DNA from: Bin52 sp965213935
GTDB taxonomy: Bacteria; Pseudomonadota; Alphaproteobacteria; Thalassobaculales; Thalassobaculaceae
DNA: 64,000 bases
Direction: 5' to 3'
Assembly: GCA_965213935.1 (NCBI GenBank)
Contig: CBDCAO010000012.1
Location: 1,612,001 to 1,676,000, forward strand
Under the pieces are notes generated by a model, which searched no databases, was not told where the DNA came from, and worked only from the letters and a program-made list of their open reading frames with translations. The position numbers and the translations under genes are program-made. Positions 30,854 through 40,047 of the stretch are shown in pieces. The first letter of the stretch is position 1, and each line of letters opens with the position of its first letter.

Positions 30854-32013
30854 CGTGTTGTGCTCCCGTCCTGCTGCTCTGCGGTGCGTCTCTGTATCTC
30901 GGGCAGTGGCAGGTAGGGTACAACGCCCGTCCCCCCCGCCCCACCGACTGCATTGTCGATAATCACCTTGTTGACCCCCTGCAGCACCTGCTCCAGCGTC
31001 TCGAGATAGATGCGCTTGACCGTGATGTCCTTGGACACCGCGTAGGCCTGATAGACGGCATCGAACCGGTTGGCGTCACCCTGGGCCCTGGTGACGACCG
31101 ACTCGCGGTAGCCCTCGGCGCTCTGCGTCAGCTGCTGCGCCTCGCCTCGTGCCCGGGGAACGATATCGTTTCGGTAGGCTTCCGCCTCGTTCTTCAGCCG
31201 GTCCATGTCCTGGCGTGCGCGTGACACCTCATCGAAGGCGTCGATGACGTTCTTCGGCGGCAGCACCTCGAGCAGCTGGACCTGGCGGACCTCGATACCG
31301 GCCAGATACTCGGTCATCAGCGTCTGCAAGGCTTCATGCGTCCGGCTCTCGATGTCCTCGCGCCGGCTGGTCAGCGCTTCCTGAATCGGGGTCTGGCCGA
31401 CGATGTCGCGCATGACCGACTCGGCGGCCATCTTGATGGTCTCGTCGGGGTTGCGGATGTTGAACAGGTAGTTCGGCGCGTCCGAGATTTTCCAGAACAC
31501 GACGAAGTCGATGTCGACAATGTTTTCGTCGCCGGTGATCATCTGGCTTTCTTCGGGCACATCGCGAACCGACGTGGCGCGCCGGGTAGCCTCGCCGGAG
31601 GTCCGCAAGCCGATCTCGATCCGGTTTTCCGCCGTCACGTCCGGCCGGTAGATGTTGCCGATGGGCGACGGCCAGTTCCAGTGCAGTCCCGGCTGGGTAG
31701 TGGTACCGGTGAAGCGGCCAAGCACCAGCGGTACGCCTTCCTGGTTGGGCTGGACCCGGTAGAAACCGTTGGCAATCCAGATCGCGACCAGGGCCAGCAG
31801 CGCGACAATCACCAGTCGCCGTCCCCTGAATCCGCCCGGGATCAGTCTGCGCAATCGCGCCTGACCACGCCGGATGATGTCATCGATATCGGGCGGTTGC
31901 GGGCCACCGCCGCCGCCGCCGCCACCGCGGGGAGGGCGCGACCAGGGCGAACCGCCGCCACCGGACCCGCCGCCGCCGCCCCAGGGGCCGCCGCCTTGAT
32001 TGTTCCATGACAT
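30850..32013 (-). CDS. hflK: FtsH modulator HflK
   Basis: This 387-aa partner of HflC has a glycine-rich cytoplasmic N-terminus (residues 1-40, mostly Gly with Trp, Pro and Arg). A membrane anchor follows at about 67-84, then the SPFH domain (YRVQPNQEGVPLVLGRF, GDENIVDIDFVVFWKISD). The start ATG 32013 has AGGAGAG upstream. It is divergent from mrp across 123 bp. Confidence 0.95.
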   Translation of the reverse strand: MSWNNQGGGPWGGGGGSGGGGSPWSRPPRGGGGGGGGPQPPDIDDIIRRGQARLRRLIPGGFRGRRLVIVALLALVAIWIANGFYRVQPNQEGVPLVLGRFTGTTTQPGLHWNWPSPIGNIYRPDVTAENRIEIGLRTSGEATRRATSVRDVPEESQMITGDENIVDIDFVVFWKISDAPNYLFNIRNPDETIKMAAESVMRDIVGQTPIQEALTSRREDIESRTHEALQTLMTEYLAGIEVRQVQLLEVLPPKNVIDAFDEVSRARQDMDRLKNEAEAYRNDIVPRARGEAQQLTQSAEGYRESVVTRAQGDANRFDAVYQAYAVSKDITVKRIYLETLEQVLQGVNKVIIDNAVGGAGGTGVVPYLPLPEIQRRTAEQQDGSTTR

Positions 32014-32136
32014 GGTACGCTCTCCTGCAGGGACCCGGGAGCAACGGCCTGTTTCTAGCAGAGGCGCACCGTCGCTTGCAAAAGTAATCGCCTCCGGCCG
32101 ATATAGGGTCAGGGCGTTTGCGCAGGGACAGGATCA

Positions 32137-33231
32137 ATGGCCGAAGTCACCGAACAGCAGGTTCTCGACGCGTTGAGCGGGGTGACCGACCCGGACCGTG
32201 GCGGCGACGTCGTCAGTCTCGGGATGGTGAGCGGGCTCACGATCCGCGACGGCAATGTCGGGTTCGCCATCGAGGTGGACCCGAAGAGGGGCCCGCAACT
32301 CGAACCGGTGCGCCGGGCGGCCGAGCAGGCCGTGGACCGGCTTGCGGGGGTGGTGTCGGTCACCGTGGTGCTGACGGCGCACCGGGCGCCGGCATCCGGC
32401 GGCAGGCCGGTTGCCGGCCAGCGGCAGGGACGCGGGGCGGGTCCCGATGTCGGGGCCATCGTGGCCGTCGCCTCGGGCAAGGGTGGCGTCGGCAAGTCGA
32501 CCACCGCCGTCAACATCGCCGTGGCACTGGCCGAGAGCGGTCTCGCCGTCGGCCTGCTCGACGCCGACATCTACGGTCCGTCACTGCCCCGCATGCTGGC
32601 GATCACTGACAAGCCCAGCACCCGTGACGGCAAGATCCTGCAGCCGATCCGGAAGTTCGGACTGACCTGCATGTCCATCGGCTTCCTGGTGCCGGAGGAC
32701 ACGCCGACGATCTGGCGCGGGCCGATGGTGATGAGCGCGCTCGAACAGATGATGCGCGACGTCGACTGGGGACGCCTCGACATCATGGTCGTCGACATGC
32801 CGCCGGGCACCGGCGATGCCCAGCTCACGCTGTCGCAGCGCGTACCCCTCGCCGGTGTCGTGATCGTGTCCACCCCGCAGGACATCGCGCTCGTCGACGC
32901 GCGCAAGGGACTCAACATGTTCCGCAAGGTCGACGTGCCGGTCCTCGGCCTGGTGGAAAACATGAGCATGTTCGTCTGCCCGCACTGTGGCGGCGAGAGT
33001 GCGATCTTCGGCCATGGCGGCGCCCGCGCCGAGGCGGACCGGCTCGGCGTGGACTTCCTGGGCGAGGTGCCGCTGCACATCGACATCCGCACCACGTCGG
33101 ATGGTGGAACCCCGATCGTGATCGCGGACCCGGACGGGCCGCATGCGCGCGCCTACGCCGCCATCGCCGGGGCGGTATGGGACAGGGTGGGCAGCGCGCG
33201 TCGCGAGCCGCCGCGGATCGTCATGAACTGA
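32137..33231 (+). CDS. mrp: Mrp/ApbC-type iron-sulfur cluster carrier ATPase
   Basis: This 364-aa P-loop ATPase carries or inserts iron-sulfur clusters. An N-terminal MIP18-like domain (1-90) and a low-complexity linker precede the ATPase with SGKGGVGKSTTAVNIA, VVDMPPGTGDAQL and the CPHCGGES CxxC pair that bridges a cluster between subunits. Its stop overlaps the opposing folA end by 11 bp. Confidence 0.93.
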   Translation: MAEVTEQQVLDALSGVTDPDRGGDVVSLGMVSGLTIRDGNVGFAIEVDPKRGPQLEPVRRAAEQAVDRLAGVVSVTVVLTAHRAPASGGRPVAGQRQGRGAGPDVGAIVAVASGKGGVGKSTTAVNIAVALAESGLAVGLLDADIYGPSLPRMLAITDKPSTRDGKILQPIRKFGLTCMSIGFLVPEDTPTIWRGPMVMSALEQMMRDVDWGRLDIMVVDMPPGTGDAQLTLSQRVPLAGVVIVSTPQDIALVDARKGLNMFRKVDVPVLGLVENMSMFVCPHCGGESAIFGHGGARAEADRLGVDFLGEVPLHIDIRTTSDGGTPIVIADPDGPHARAYAAIAGAVWDRVGSARREPPRIVMN

Positions 33232-33769
33232 CCCTGACCCGGGTGATGTAGCTGTATTCGGGCCCGTCCGGGGTCTCCCGCGGCTGTCGACACGGTCCCC
33301 GCTCGATCCGCCACTGCTCCGGCGGCAGTTCCGGGAAGAACACGTCGCCCCCGGGTTCGCAGTGGACCACGGTCTCGTGGATCCGCACCGCGCTGGCAAG
33401 CGCCGCGGCGTAGATCCGCTCGCCGCCGAAGGCGATGACCTCGCGCGCGCCCCATTCCGCAGCACGCCGCCGCGCCGTTGCGAGCGCGGCCTCGAAGTCG
33501 GCGACGAGGTCGACGCCCCCGGCCACCGGTCCGCTGCGGCTCACCACCACCAGCCGCCGCCCGGACAGCGGTGTCCTGCCCGGCCTGGCGGCCTGCTCGA
33601 TCGACCGGTAGGTCCGTCGGCCCATAATCAGCGGCTTGCCCATGGTGAGCGCCCTGACCCGTGCGAGATCGCCCGGAATATGCCACGGCAGGTCCCCGTC
33701 CCGGCCGATCACGCGGTTCTCGGCGCGGGCAACCACGACGACCAGTTCCGCTTCACCTGCAGCCCGCAT
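33221..33769 (-). CDS. folA: Dihydrofolate reductase
   Basis: This 182-aa NADPH-dependent reductase regenerates tetrahydrofolate after ThyA. VVARAENRVIGRDGDLPWHIPGD contains the substrate-binding Trp and acidic residue. LIMGRRTYRSI and VIAFGGERIYAAAL match the NADPH site. In many relatives folA directly follows thyA; here 2 kb with three broken genes separates them. Confidence 0.93.
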   Translation of the reverse strand: MRAAGEAELVVVVARAENRVIGRDGDLPWHIPGDLARVRALTMGKPLIMGRRTYRSIEQAARPGRTPLSGRRLVVVSRSGPVAGGVDLVADFEAALATARRRAAEWGAREVIAFGGERIYAAALASAVRIHETVVHCEPGGDVFFPELPPEQWRIERGPCRQPRETPDGPEYSYITRVRVSS

Positions 33770-33795
33770 TTTCGTTTCCTGCCGTCGAACTCTTC

Positions 33796-34460
33796 CTACT
33801 GTCCCGGCCCGCCGCCCGCAACGCGGGCCCGGTTGAAGCTGCGCCGGTAGCGTGACGGCGTCGAGCCCACCAGGCGGTGGAAGTGATGGCGCAGGGTCTC
33901 GGCCGTTCCGAATCCCGCGGCGGTAGCGATCTGCTCGACGCCGGGGTCGGTGGTTTCCGCGGGCTGGCAGGCGTGGGGGCCCGCTGACGAACCAGCCAGT
34001 CGGCCGGGGTTGCCCCGACACTCGCACGCAAGCGGCGCTGGACGGTGCGGCTGCCCATTCCGACGCGACGCGCCATGTCATCCACGCTCACCGGCTCGTG
34101 CAGGTGCCGGGCAAGCCATACCAGCAGTTCCGCCACCCGGGGTGCGGTGCACACCGCCGGGGGGAACGGCTCCTCCGGCGCGCGCCAGCCGGGGCCGATG
34201 ACGGTGTCAGCCTCGTCGATCTGCCCAGGATCGAAGGGCGCACGGACCGCGAGTTCGCCCGCCGCGCTCAGCGGGCCCGGTTCGACGGCATGGACCCGGA
34301 ACCGGTACCAGGGACGATCGAGTTCCGGCCGCGGCAGGCCGAACACCTCGTGCACGCAGCCGAACTCGAAGGTGCACAGCCTGTCGTAGGCGAGGGCCAC
34401 GACCGTGGAATGGAAGCGGGGTGCGGACATGACTGGCGCATTCTTGCCGATATCTGGCAT
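33796..34460 (-). pseudogene. GlxA-type AraC-family regulator, broken
   Basis: The start region (VALAYDRLCTFEFGCVHEVFG) is the beginning of a DJ-1/PfpI-like sensor domain. After VIGPGWRAPEEPFPPA the frame jumps straight to a linker and the first AraC helix-turn-helix (VSVDDMARRVGMGSRTVQRR), so about 100 residues of the sensor domain are missing. Near 33950-33985 the frame shifts. The second helix-turn-helix (VEQIATAAGFGTAETLRHHF) continues in another frame to TAG 33796. A deletion and a frameshift make this a pseudogene. The start could be ATG 34460 or 34430. Confidence 0.75.
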
Positions 34461-34528
34461 CGCCGCCACCGGAATGGCACGGTCCGCAGGCCATGCTCGC
34501 GCTCAGGATACCCGCAGGAAAAGCCCCG

Positions 34529-35090
34529 ATGCTCAGGCTCCATGATTTGCAGGGTTCAGGCAACGACCAAAAGGTTCGGTTGCTGCTCGCACACCTCGGT
34601 CCGACCTGCGAGCACGTCGAGGTCGACATCGTGAACGGCGGCTCGCGGACACCCGGGTTCCTTGCCATGAACCCCAACGGACGCATCCCGGTGCTCGAGT
34701 TCGGCCCCGACGGCTCTCTCGCCGAGTCGAACGCCATCCTGTGGTACCTGGCCGAGGGCACGCGGTTCCTGCCCTCGAACCCGCTCGCGCGTGCCCGCAC
34801 CCTGCAGTGGATGTTCTTCGAGCAGTCTTCTCACGAACCGAACATCGCGGTCGTGCGGCACCGGATCTGTCACCTCGGGCTCGACGATGCACGCCGGGCG
34901 CGGCGGCGTGGCCATGACCGTGGCGGACATCGCGCTGTTCGCCAACACCCACGTCGCCGGCGAGGGAGGATTCGAGCTTGCCGGCTATCCGGGCGTCACA
35001 GCCTGGCTCGAGCGGGTCGCCGGCCAGCCGGGCCACTGCCCGATGCTGCCGGCACCGACGGGCACCCGCCTTGCCCCCGGCCGGCGGCTG
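34529..35090 (+). pseudogene. Glutathione S-transferase, broken
   Basis: The N-terminal thioredoxin-like domain is clear: MLRLHDLQGSGNDQKVRLLL, NPNGRIPVLE and the glutathione-binding LAESNAILWYLAEG. The helical domain begins (ARTLQWMFFEQSSHEPNIA), then near 34880-34910 it changes frame with loss of roughly 30-40 residues. It resumes as GGVAMTVADIALFANTHVA and YPGVTAWLERVAGQPG. The catalytic core of the C-terminal domain is incomplete, so the gene is very probably inactive. It diverges from the broken AraC gene. Confidence 0.75.
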
Positions 35091-35149
35091 ATCGGCACCC
35101 GGCGCCCCGCCATGGTGGGTGCGTGGGTCCGATCGACGGGAAACCGGCA

Positions 35150-35750
35150 ATGCCGCAACAGGAAAACCCGCCGGTGTTTGTCACCATGGGTCCGGAGGGA
35201 ACCAGCCACGCGCTGGTCACCGGTCGCTGCATGGAGTTCCACGGACTGGCCGACGCGTCACTGCGGCTCGTCGCCGCGTTCGGCGACGGGCTGCTGGCGC
35301 TCGCGCGCCGCGAGGTCGACTGCATGGTGCAGGTCGTGATTCATCCCGGTGCCGCCGCCATCGTGGGCGAGGCGCGGTTCCGCCACGCCATCAGCATCGT
35401 CGACGTGTTCATCTCGCCGTCGCGCCCGCTGACCGTGCTCACCCGCACCGGGGGGTCCGGCCGGCAGCATCGCGCTGCAACCGGCCACGACCCACTATGT
35501 CGATACCGGTCGCTGGGCCACGGTCGTGCCCGAGCACTCGATCCCGACCGTGGCCGAGGGTCTGCTGGAGGAACGCTACAACAGCGGCCTCACTGCCCTG
35601 TCACTGGCCACGGAACACCCCGGCCGGTTCACGGTCGACACGATGCTCGGGACCATCGACGACGCCTGGATGGTGTACGGACGCGAGGCTGTCGCCGACG
35701 GGGGCCTGGTCACCTGGGACGACAGCCCGCCTGTCCGCCGACTGCGCCGG
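35150..35750 (+). pseudogene. Prephenate dehydratase/BacA-like protein, frameshifted
   Basis: The first frame starts MPQQENPPVFVTMGPEGTSH and runs to FISPSRPLTVLTRTG. At a run of six G (35450-35455) the frame changes. Removing one G joins it to GSIALQPATTHYVDTGRWAT, VPEHSIPTVAEGLLEERYNS and HPGRFTVDTMLGTIDDAW. The GPEGTSH start and overall pattern resemble the prephenate dehydratase fold and bacilysin BacA-type decarboxylases; the exact activity is uncertain. The downstream frame runs into thyA on the other strand, so the original stop may also be lost. Confidence 0.55.
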
Positions 35751-35753
35751 CAG

Positions 35754-36548
35754 TCAGACCGCGACCGGGGCGGTGATCCGCGGATGGGACTCGTAGCCGG
35801 AAAGCTCGAAGTCACCGGGTTCGAAGCCGAACAGATCCGTCCGTTCGGGGTTGAGGTGCATCCGCGGCAGCGTGAGCGGCGTGCGTGAGAGCTGGAGACG
35901 CGCCTGCTCGAGGTGGGTGAGGTAGAGATGGGCATCGCCGAGCGTGTGAACGAGGACGCCGGGCACGAGTCCGCAGACCTGCGCGACCATCATGGTCAGC
36001 AGCGCGTAGGAGGCGATGTTGAACGGCAGTCCGAGGAACACGTCGGCGCTGCGCTGGTAGAGCTGGCACGACAGGGTGCCCTCGGCGACGTGGAACTGGA
36101 ACAGGCAGTGGCACGGAGGCAGCGCCATGCGCTCCAGGTCGCCCGGGTTCCAGGCCGTGACCACAAGCCGGCGCGAATGCGGCGTCTCCCTTATGTCGCG
36201 AAGCAGCCGGGCGACCTGGTCCACCGTCTCCCCGTCGCGGGTCGGCCATGACCGCCACTGGTGCCCGTAGATCGGCCCGAGATCACCGTTGGCGTCGGCC
36301 CATTCATCCCAGATCGTGACACCGTGTTCCTGCAGCGCGCGGACGTTGGTGTCCCCGGCCAGGAACCACAGCAGCTCGTGGACGATCGACTTCAGGTGCA
36401 CACGCTTGGTCGTGAGCAGCGGGAACCCGGCCGCCAGGTCGAAGTGCATCTGGCAGCCGAAAACGGCCAGCGTGCCGGTACCGGTGCGGTCGTCGCGCCT
36501 GGTGCCGGTCCGCAGGACCCGGTCCATCAGTTCAAGGTACTGCTGCAT
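35754..36548 (-). CDS. thyA: Thymidylate synthase
   Basis: This 264-aa methylase makes dTMP from dUMP with methylene-tetrahydrofolate. Motifs include RTGTGTLAVFG, the FPLLTTKRVHLKSIVHELLW segment, IYGHQWRSW, the catalytic Cys in LPPCHCLFQFHV, and QRSADVFLGLPFNIASYALL. ATG 36548 has a GGGGGGAGGG ribosome site. The gene diverges from the tmRNA gene. Confidence 0.97.
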   Translation of the reverse strand: MQQYLELMDRVLRTGTRRDDRTGTGTLAVFGCQMHFDLAAGFPLLTTKRVHLKSIVHELLWFLAGDTNVRALQEHGVTIWDEWADANGDLGPIYGHQWRSWPTRDGETVDQVARLLRDIRETPHSRRLVVTAWNPGDLERMALPPCHCLFQFHVAEGTLSCQLYQRSADVFLGLPFNIASYALLTMMVAQVCGLVPGVLVHTLGDAHLYLTHLEQARLQLSRTPLTLPRMHLNPERTDLFGFEPGDFELSGYESHPRITAPVAV

Positions 36549-36636
36549 CGGCCCTCCCCCCACCCCATTGGTACCCGGACCGCGGGCGCGTGGAAACAGC
36601 ACAGGTGCCTGGCCGGCGCTCGGTCGCATCATGGTG

Positions 36637-36665
36637 TTGGACCGGCCGGCCGGAATGACTATATT
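36637..36665 (+). promoter_or_regulatory. Promoter of the tmRNA gene
   Basis: TTGGAC (36637-36642) and TATATT (36660-36665) are separated by exactly 17 bp. They lie a few bases before the acceptor piece of the tmRNA, so the transcript should start near 36672. This is one of the two strongest sigma-70-type promoters in the window. Confidence 0.65.
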
Positions 36666-36667
36666 GG

Positions 36668-36985
36668 GCGGTGTCGGGAAACCGACTATGGCGATAAACG
36701 ACGCGTGGAATAAGCGTAGCGGACCCGGGGGCAGTACCCGGCGCCTCCACCATCCCTGCCGCATGCGGCAGACCCGCGGGGGCGAACCAGGATCGACGTG
36801 CGTGGTAAAGGCGTGGCCTTCGCCCGGCATGGTACCGCCGTTATCGGGCCACATGATAGTTGCGAACGACAACTATGCGGAGGCGCGCCTCGCCGCGTAA
36901 GCGGTCGGGCAGTCTCGAATGAAGTCCGGCGGGTTCGCACCCGCCGGCGGGGTCTGGGGCGCACCTGGCAACAGAAGCGCCCCGC
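36668..36985 (+). ncRNA. ssrA: Two-piece (permuted) tmRNA
   Basis: The gene is circularly permuted, as in alphaproteobacteria. The acceptor piece comes first. It contains GCGATAAACGAC and GGAATAAGCGTAGCGGAC and ends CGCCTCCACCA at 36752. A spacer with palindrome CTGCCGCA/TGCGGCAG (36756-36771) follows and is expected to be removed. The coding piece starts GGGGGCGAACCAGGATCGAC at 36778, and its GGGGGCG pairs with the acceptor CGCCTCC. It carries the tag frame and ends near a GGGGCGC/GCGCCCC hairpin (36956-36983). tmRNA with SmpB frees stalled ribosomes and tags their peptides for proteolysis. Confidence 0.93.
36862..36900 (+). other. tmRNA proteolysis tag reading frame
   Basis: From the GCG resume codon at 36862 the frame reads ANDNYAEARLAA and stops at TAA 36898-36900. 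The Ala-Ala end fits ClpXP recognition and the AANDNYAE-like start fits SspB binding. The SspB gene follows 136 bp later. Confidence 0.93.
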
Positions 36986-37036
36986 TTCACGTGACCCCTT
37001 CCGGGTCCGGGGACCGGAGAGGAGCAAGGTCGGGCC

Positions 37037-37480
37037 ATGTCGGACCAGGGGTTCAGATACGATTTGATGATCGAGGAAGCGCTGCTCGGCGTGGTCCGAC
37101 GGATCATGCGCCAGGCAGAGGCCCGGGGACTGCCGGGCGATCATCACTTCTACGTCACCTTCAGGACCGGGCACCCGGGGACGGATATCCCGGCCATCCT
37201 GCTCGAACGCTACCCGGACGAGATGACCATCGTCCTGCAGTACCAGTTCTGGAACCTCGAGGTGCACGATGACCGCTTCGAGGTCATGCTCAGCTTCAGC
37301 GAGCGGCGGGAACGCCTCGTGATCCCGTTTGCGGCCGTGACTGCCTTTGCCGATCCCTCGGTGAAGTTCGGCCTGACCTTCAAGGTGTCCGATGCGTCGC
37401 CGCCGGAAGACGACGACGACACGGGCGGGGAGAACCCCGGCGAAGTCATTTCCCTCGACCACTTCCGGCGCAAGCGGTAG
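37037..37480 (+). CDS. sspB: ClpXP adaptor SspB (alpha type)
   Basis: This 147-aa adaptor binds the tmRNA tag and delivers tagged proteins to ClpXP. The conserved core is FYVTFRTGHPGTDIP, LLERYPDEMTIVLQYQFWNL, FEVMLSFSERRERLVIPF and AVTAFADPSVKFGL. An acidic linker (about 123-135) leads to a basic C-terminal tail (DHFRRKR), which in the family contacts ClpX. GGAGAGGAG lies before ATG 37037. It is directly downstream of the tmRNA gene, and class I fumarase follows after 4 bp. Confidence 0.93.
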   Translation: MSDQGFRYDLMIEEALLGVVRRIMRQAEARGLPGDHHFYVTFRTGHPGTDIPAILLERYPDEMTIVLQYQFWNLEVHDDRFEVMLSFSERRERLVIPFAAVTAFADPSVKFGLTFKVSDASPPEDDDDTGGENPGEVISLDHFRRKR

Positions 37481-37484
37481 GCCC

Positions 37485-39095
37485 ATGTCAGAAATGAAGT
37501 ACACCGAGATGTTCCCGCTGGGCGAGGACACAACCACGTATCGCAGGATCGAGGGGGACTTCGTCTCCACCGACACCCTCGGCGGCCGTGACATCCTGAC
37601 CGTGCGTCCCGAGGCGCTGACCACGCTGACCGAGCAGGCTTTCAGGGACATCTCGCACCTGCTGCGCCCCGGCCACCTCGCGCAGCTGCGCGCGATCGTC
37701 GATGCCGACGATGCCTCGCCCAACGACCGGTTCGTGGCGATGGAACTGCTGAAGAACGCCAATATCGCGGCTGCCGGCGTGCTGCCGATGTGCCAGGACA
37801 CCGGCACGGCCATCGTCATCGGCAAGAAGGGACAGAACGTCTTTACCGGCTTCGACGACGAGGAGATGATCGCGCGCGGGGTGTTCAACACCTATCGCAC
37901 CCACAACCTGCGCTACAGCCAGCTCGCGCCGCTCGACATGTTCACCGAAACCAACACGGCGACCAACCTGCCGGCCCAGATCGAACTCCATGCCACGCCG
38001 GGCGACAGCTACGACTTCGCCTTCATCCAGAAGGGCGGCGGATCGGCCAACAAGTCGTTCCTGTACCAGCAGACCGCCGCGATCCTGAATCCCGAGGCGC
38101 TGACCCGGTTTCTCGACGAGCAGATCCGCACGCTCGGAACCGCCGCCTGCCCGCCCTATCACCTGGCGGTGGTGATCGGCGGAACCTCAGCCGAGTTTAC
38201 GCTGAAGACCGTGAAACTCGCCTCGATCCGCTACCTCGACGGCCTGCCGACCAGTGGCAGCGAGTCCGGCCACGCCTTCCGGGACCTCGAGATGGAGCAG
38301 AAAATCCTCGCCATGACCCGCGAGATGGGCATGGGGGCGCAGTTCGGCGGCCGCTACTACTGCCACGATGTCCGGGTCATCCGGCTGCCCCGGCACGGAG
38401 CCTCGGTCCCGATCGGCCTCGGGGTCTCGTGTTCCGCCGACCGCCAGGCGCTGGGCAGGATCACGCGGGACGGTGCATTCCTCGAGCAGCTCGAGACCGA
38501 TCCGTCGCGCTACCTGCCCGAGGTCGACGAGAGCCAGGTTTCCGACGACGTGGTCGAGATCAACCTCGACCAGCCGATGGCGGAGATCCGGCGGATCCTC
38601 GGGCAGTACCCGATCAGGACCAGGGTCGCGCTGACCGGGCAGATGATCGTTGCCCGTGACCTCGCCCATTCCAGGCTCAAGGCCCGGCTCGACGCCGGCC
38701 AGCCGCTGCCGGACTACATCAAGAACCACCCGATCTACTATGCCGGCCCGGCCAAGACCCCGGACGGCATGGCCTCGGGCTCGTTCGGTCCCACCACCGC
38801 CGGGCGCATGGACTCCTACGTCGAGCCCTTCATGGCCGCCGGCGGCAGTTTCGTCACCCTCGCCAAGGGCAACCGTTCCCCGGTTGTCCGCGACGCCTGC
38901 CGCCGGCATGGCGGGTTCTACCTCGGCTCTATCGGCGGCGCCGCCGCGATCCTGGCGCTGAACTCGATCCGCAAGGTCGAGGTCGAGGAGTACCCGGAAC
39001 TCGGCATGGAAGCGGTCTGGCGCATCGAAGTCGAACGGTTCCCCGCCTTCATCGTCGTGGACGACAAGGGCAACGACTTCTTTTCCGCGACCTGA
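37485..39095 (+). CDS. fumA: Class I (iron-sulfur) fumarate hydratase
   Basis: This 536-aa [4Fe-4S] hydratase converts fumarate to malate. The alpha domain includes VLPMCQDTGTAIVIGKKG, a cluster cysteine region, then FIQKGGGSANKSFL, YHLAVVIGGTSAEFTLK and GAQFGGRYYCHDVRVIRLP. The beta domain (about 375 onward) contains YYAGPAKTPDGMASGSFGPT and TTAGRMDSYV. It starts at ATG 37485, four bases after sspB, so co-expression is likely. It is oxygen-sensitive, unlike FumC. Confidence 0.95.
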   Translation: MSEMKYTEMFPLGEDTTTYRRIEGDFVSTDTLGGRDILTVRPEALTTLTEQAFRDISHLLRPGHLAQLRAIVDADDASPNDRFVAMELLKNANIAAAGVLPMCQDTGTAIVIGKKGQNVFTGFDDEEMIARGVFNTYRTHNLRYSQLAPLDMFTETNTATNLPAQIELHATPGDSYDFAFIQKGGGSANKSFLYQQTAAILNPEALTRFLDEQIRTLGTAACPPYHLAVVIGGTSAEFTLKTVKLASIRYLDGLPTSGSESGHAFRDLEMEQKILAMTREMGMGAQFGGRYYCHDVRVIRLPRHGASVPIGLGVSCSADRQALGRITRDGAFLEQLETDPSRYLPEVDESQVSDDVVEINLDQPMAEIRRILGQYPIRTRVALTGQMIVARDLAHSRLKARLDAGQPLPDYIKNHPIYYAGPAKTPDGMASGSFGPTTAGRMDSYVEPFMAAGGSFVTLAKGNRSPVVRDACRRHGGFYLGSIGGAAAILALNSIRKVEVEEYPELGMEAVWRIEVERFPAFIVVDDKGNDFFSAT

Positions 39096-39132
39096 TCCCC
39101 GGACCCCCCCCGCACCAGGCACCGTCTCCGGC

Positions 39133-40041
39133 ATGATCGACCTCTGGATCCCGATCACGGTCGCGGCCGCGTTCTCGCAAAACCTGCGCTCGGCACTGCA
39201 AAAGCACCTGAAGTCGCGCCTGAGCACGGGCGGGGCCACCTACGTGCGCTTCTTCTACGCAGCGCCCCTTGCCGTCATCTACGCACTCGCCCTGTACTGG
39301 ATCGCCGGCCTGCCGGCACCGGTGCCCGGCCTCGCCTTCGCCATCTACGGGCTGATCGGCGGCGTGGCGCAGATCGCCGCCACCGCCCTGCTCGTCTCCC
39401 TGTTCTCGTTCCGCAACTTTGCGGTCGGCACCACCTATTCGAAGACCGAGACCGTCCAGGCCGCCCTGTTCGGCCTGGTCATCCTCGGCGACACGCTGAC
39501 CACGGGCGCAATCATCGGCATCCTGATCAGTCTCGCCGGCGTGATGGCGATTTCGATGGCGCGCCAGGAAAAAGGGTTTGCGAGCCTGCTGACCTCGATC
39601 ACCGAGAAGAGCGCGCTCATCGGCATCGCGTCGGGCGCCGTGTTCGGCATCTCCGCAGTGTCCTACCGGGCAGCGGCGCTCTCGCTGGGCGGCGAGGGTT
39701 TCCTGATGCAGGCGGCCTTCACCCTTGCCTGCGTAACCCTGGTGCAGACGGCCCTGATGACCGTCTACCTGGCGATACGCGAGCCCGCACAACTCGGCGC
39801 TGCGCTGCGCAACTGGAAGATCGCCGGACTGGTCGGGGTGAGCGGAGTGCTCGGCTCCGCCTGCTGGTTTACCGCCATGACGATTCAGAACGTCGCCTAT
39901 GTCAGGGCGCTCGGACAGATCGAACTGGTCTTCACCTTCGCCGCGTCCTACATTTTCTTCAAGGAACGGCTCAATCTCGCGGAGTTCCTCGGAATCCTGG
40001 CCGTCGTGGCCGGCATTGTGGTTCTCCTGATCGGACGGTGA
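39133..40041 (+). CDS. EamA/DMT-superfamily transporter
   Basis: This 302-aa integral membrane protein has about ten hydrophobic segments in two EamA-type halves, as in drug/metabolite exporters. Features are TYVRFFYAAPLAVIYALALY in the first half and QIELVFTFAASYIFFKERLN near the end. The cargo is unknown. ATG 39133 lies 37 bp after fumarase, and the FIST gene starts six bases after its stop. Confidence 0.8.
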   Translation: MIDLWIPITVAAAFSQNLRSALQKHLKSRLSTGGATYVRFFYAAPLAVIYALALYWIAGLPAPVPGLAFAIYGLIGGVAQIAATALLVSLFSFRNFAVGTTYSKTETVQAALFGLVILGDTLTTGAIIGILISLAGVMAISMARQEKGFASLLTSITEKSALIGIASGAVFGISAVSYRAAALSLGGEGFLMQAAFTLACVTLVQTALMTVYLAIREPAQLGAALRNWKIAGLVGVSGVLGSACWFTAMTIQNVAYVRALGQIELVFTFAASYIFFKERLNLAEFLGILAVVAGIVVLLIGR

Positions 40042-40047
40042 CAGGTA

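Noticed and set aside
32014..32136. Promoter for mrp (TTGCAA and GATATA)
   Set aside because: The spacing is 18 bp but the -10 element is poor; not strong enough to list.
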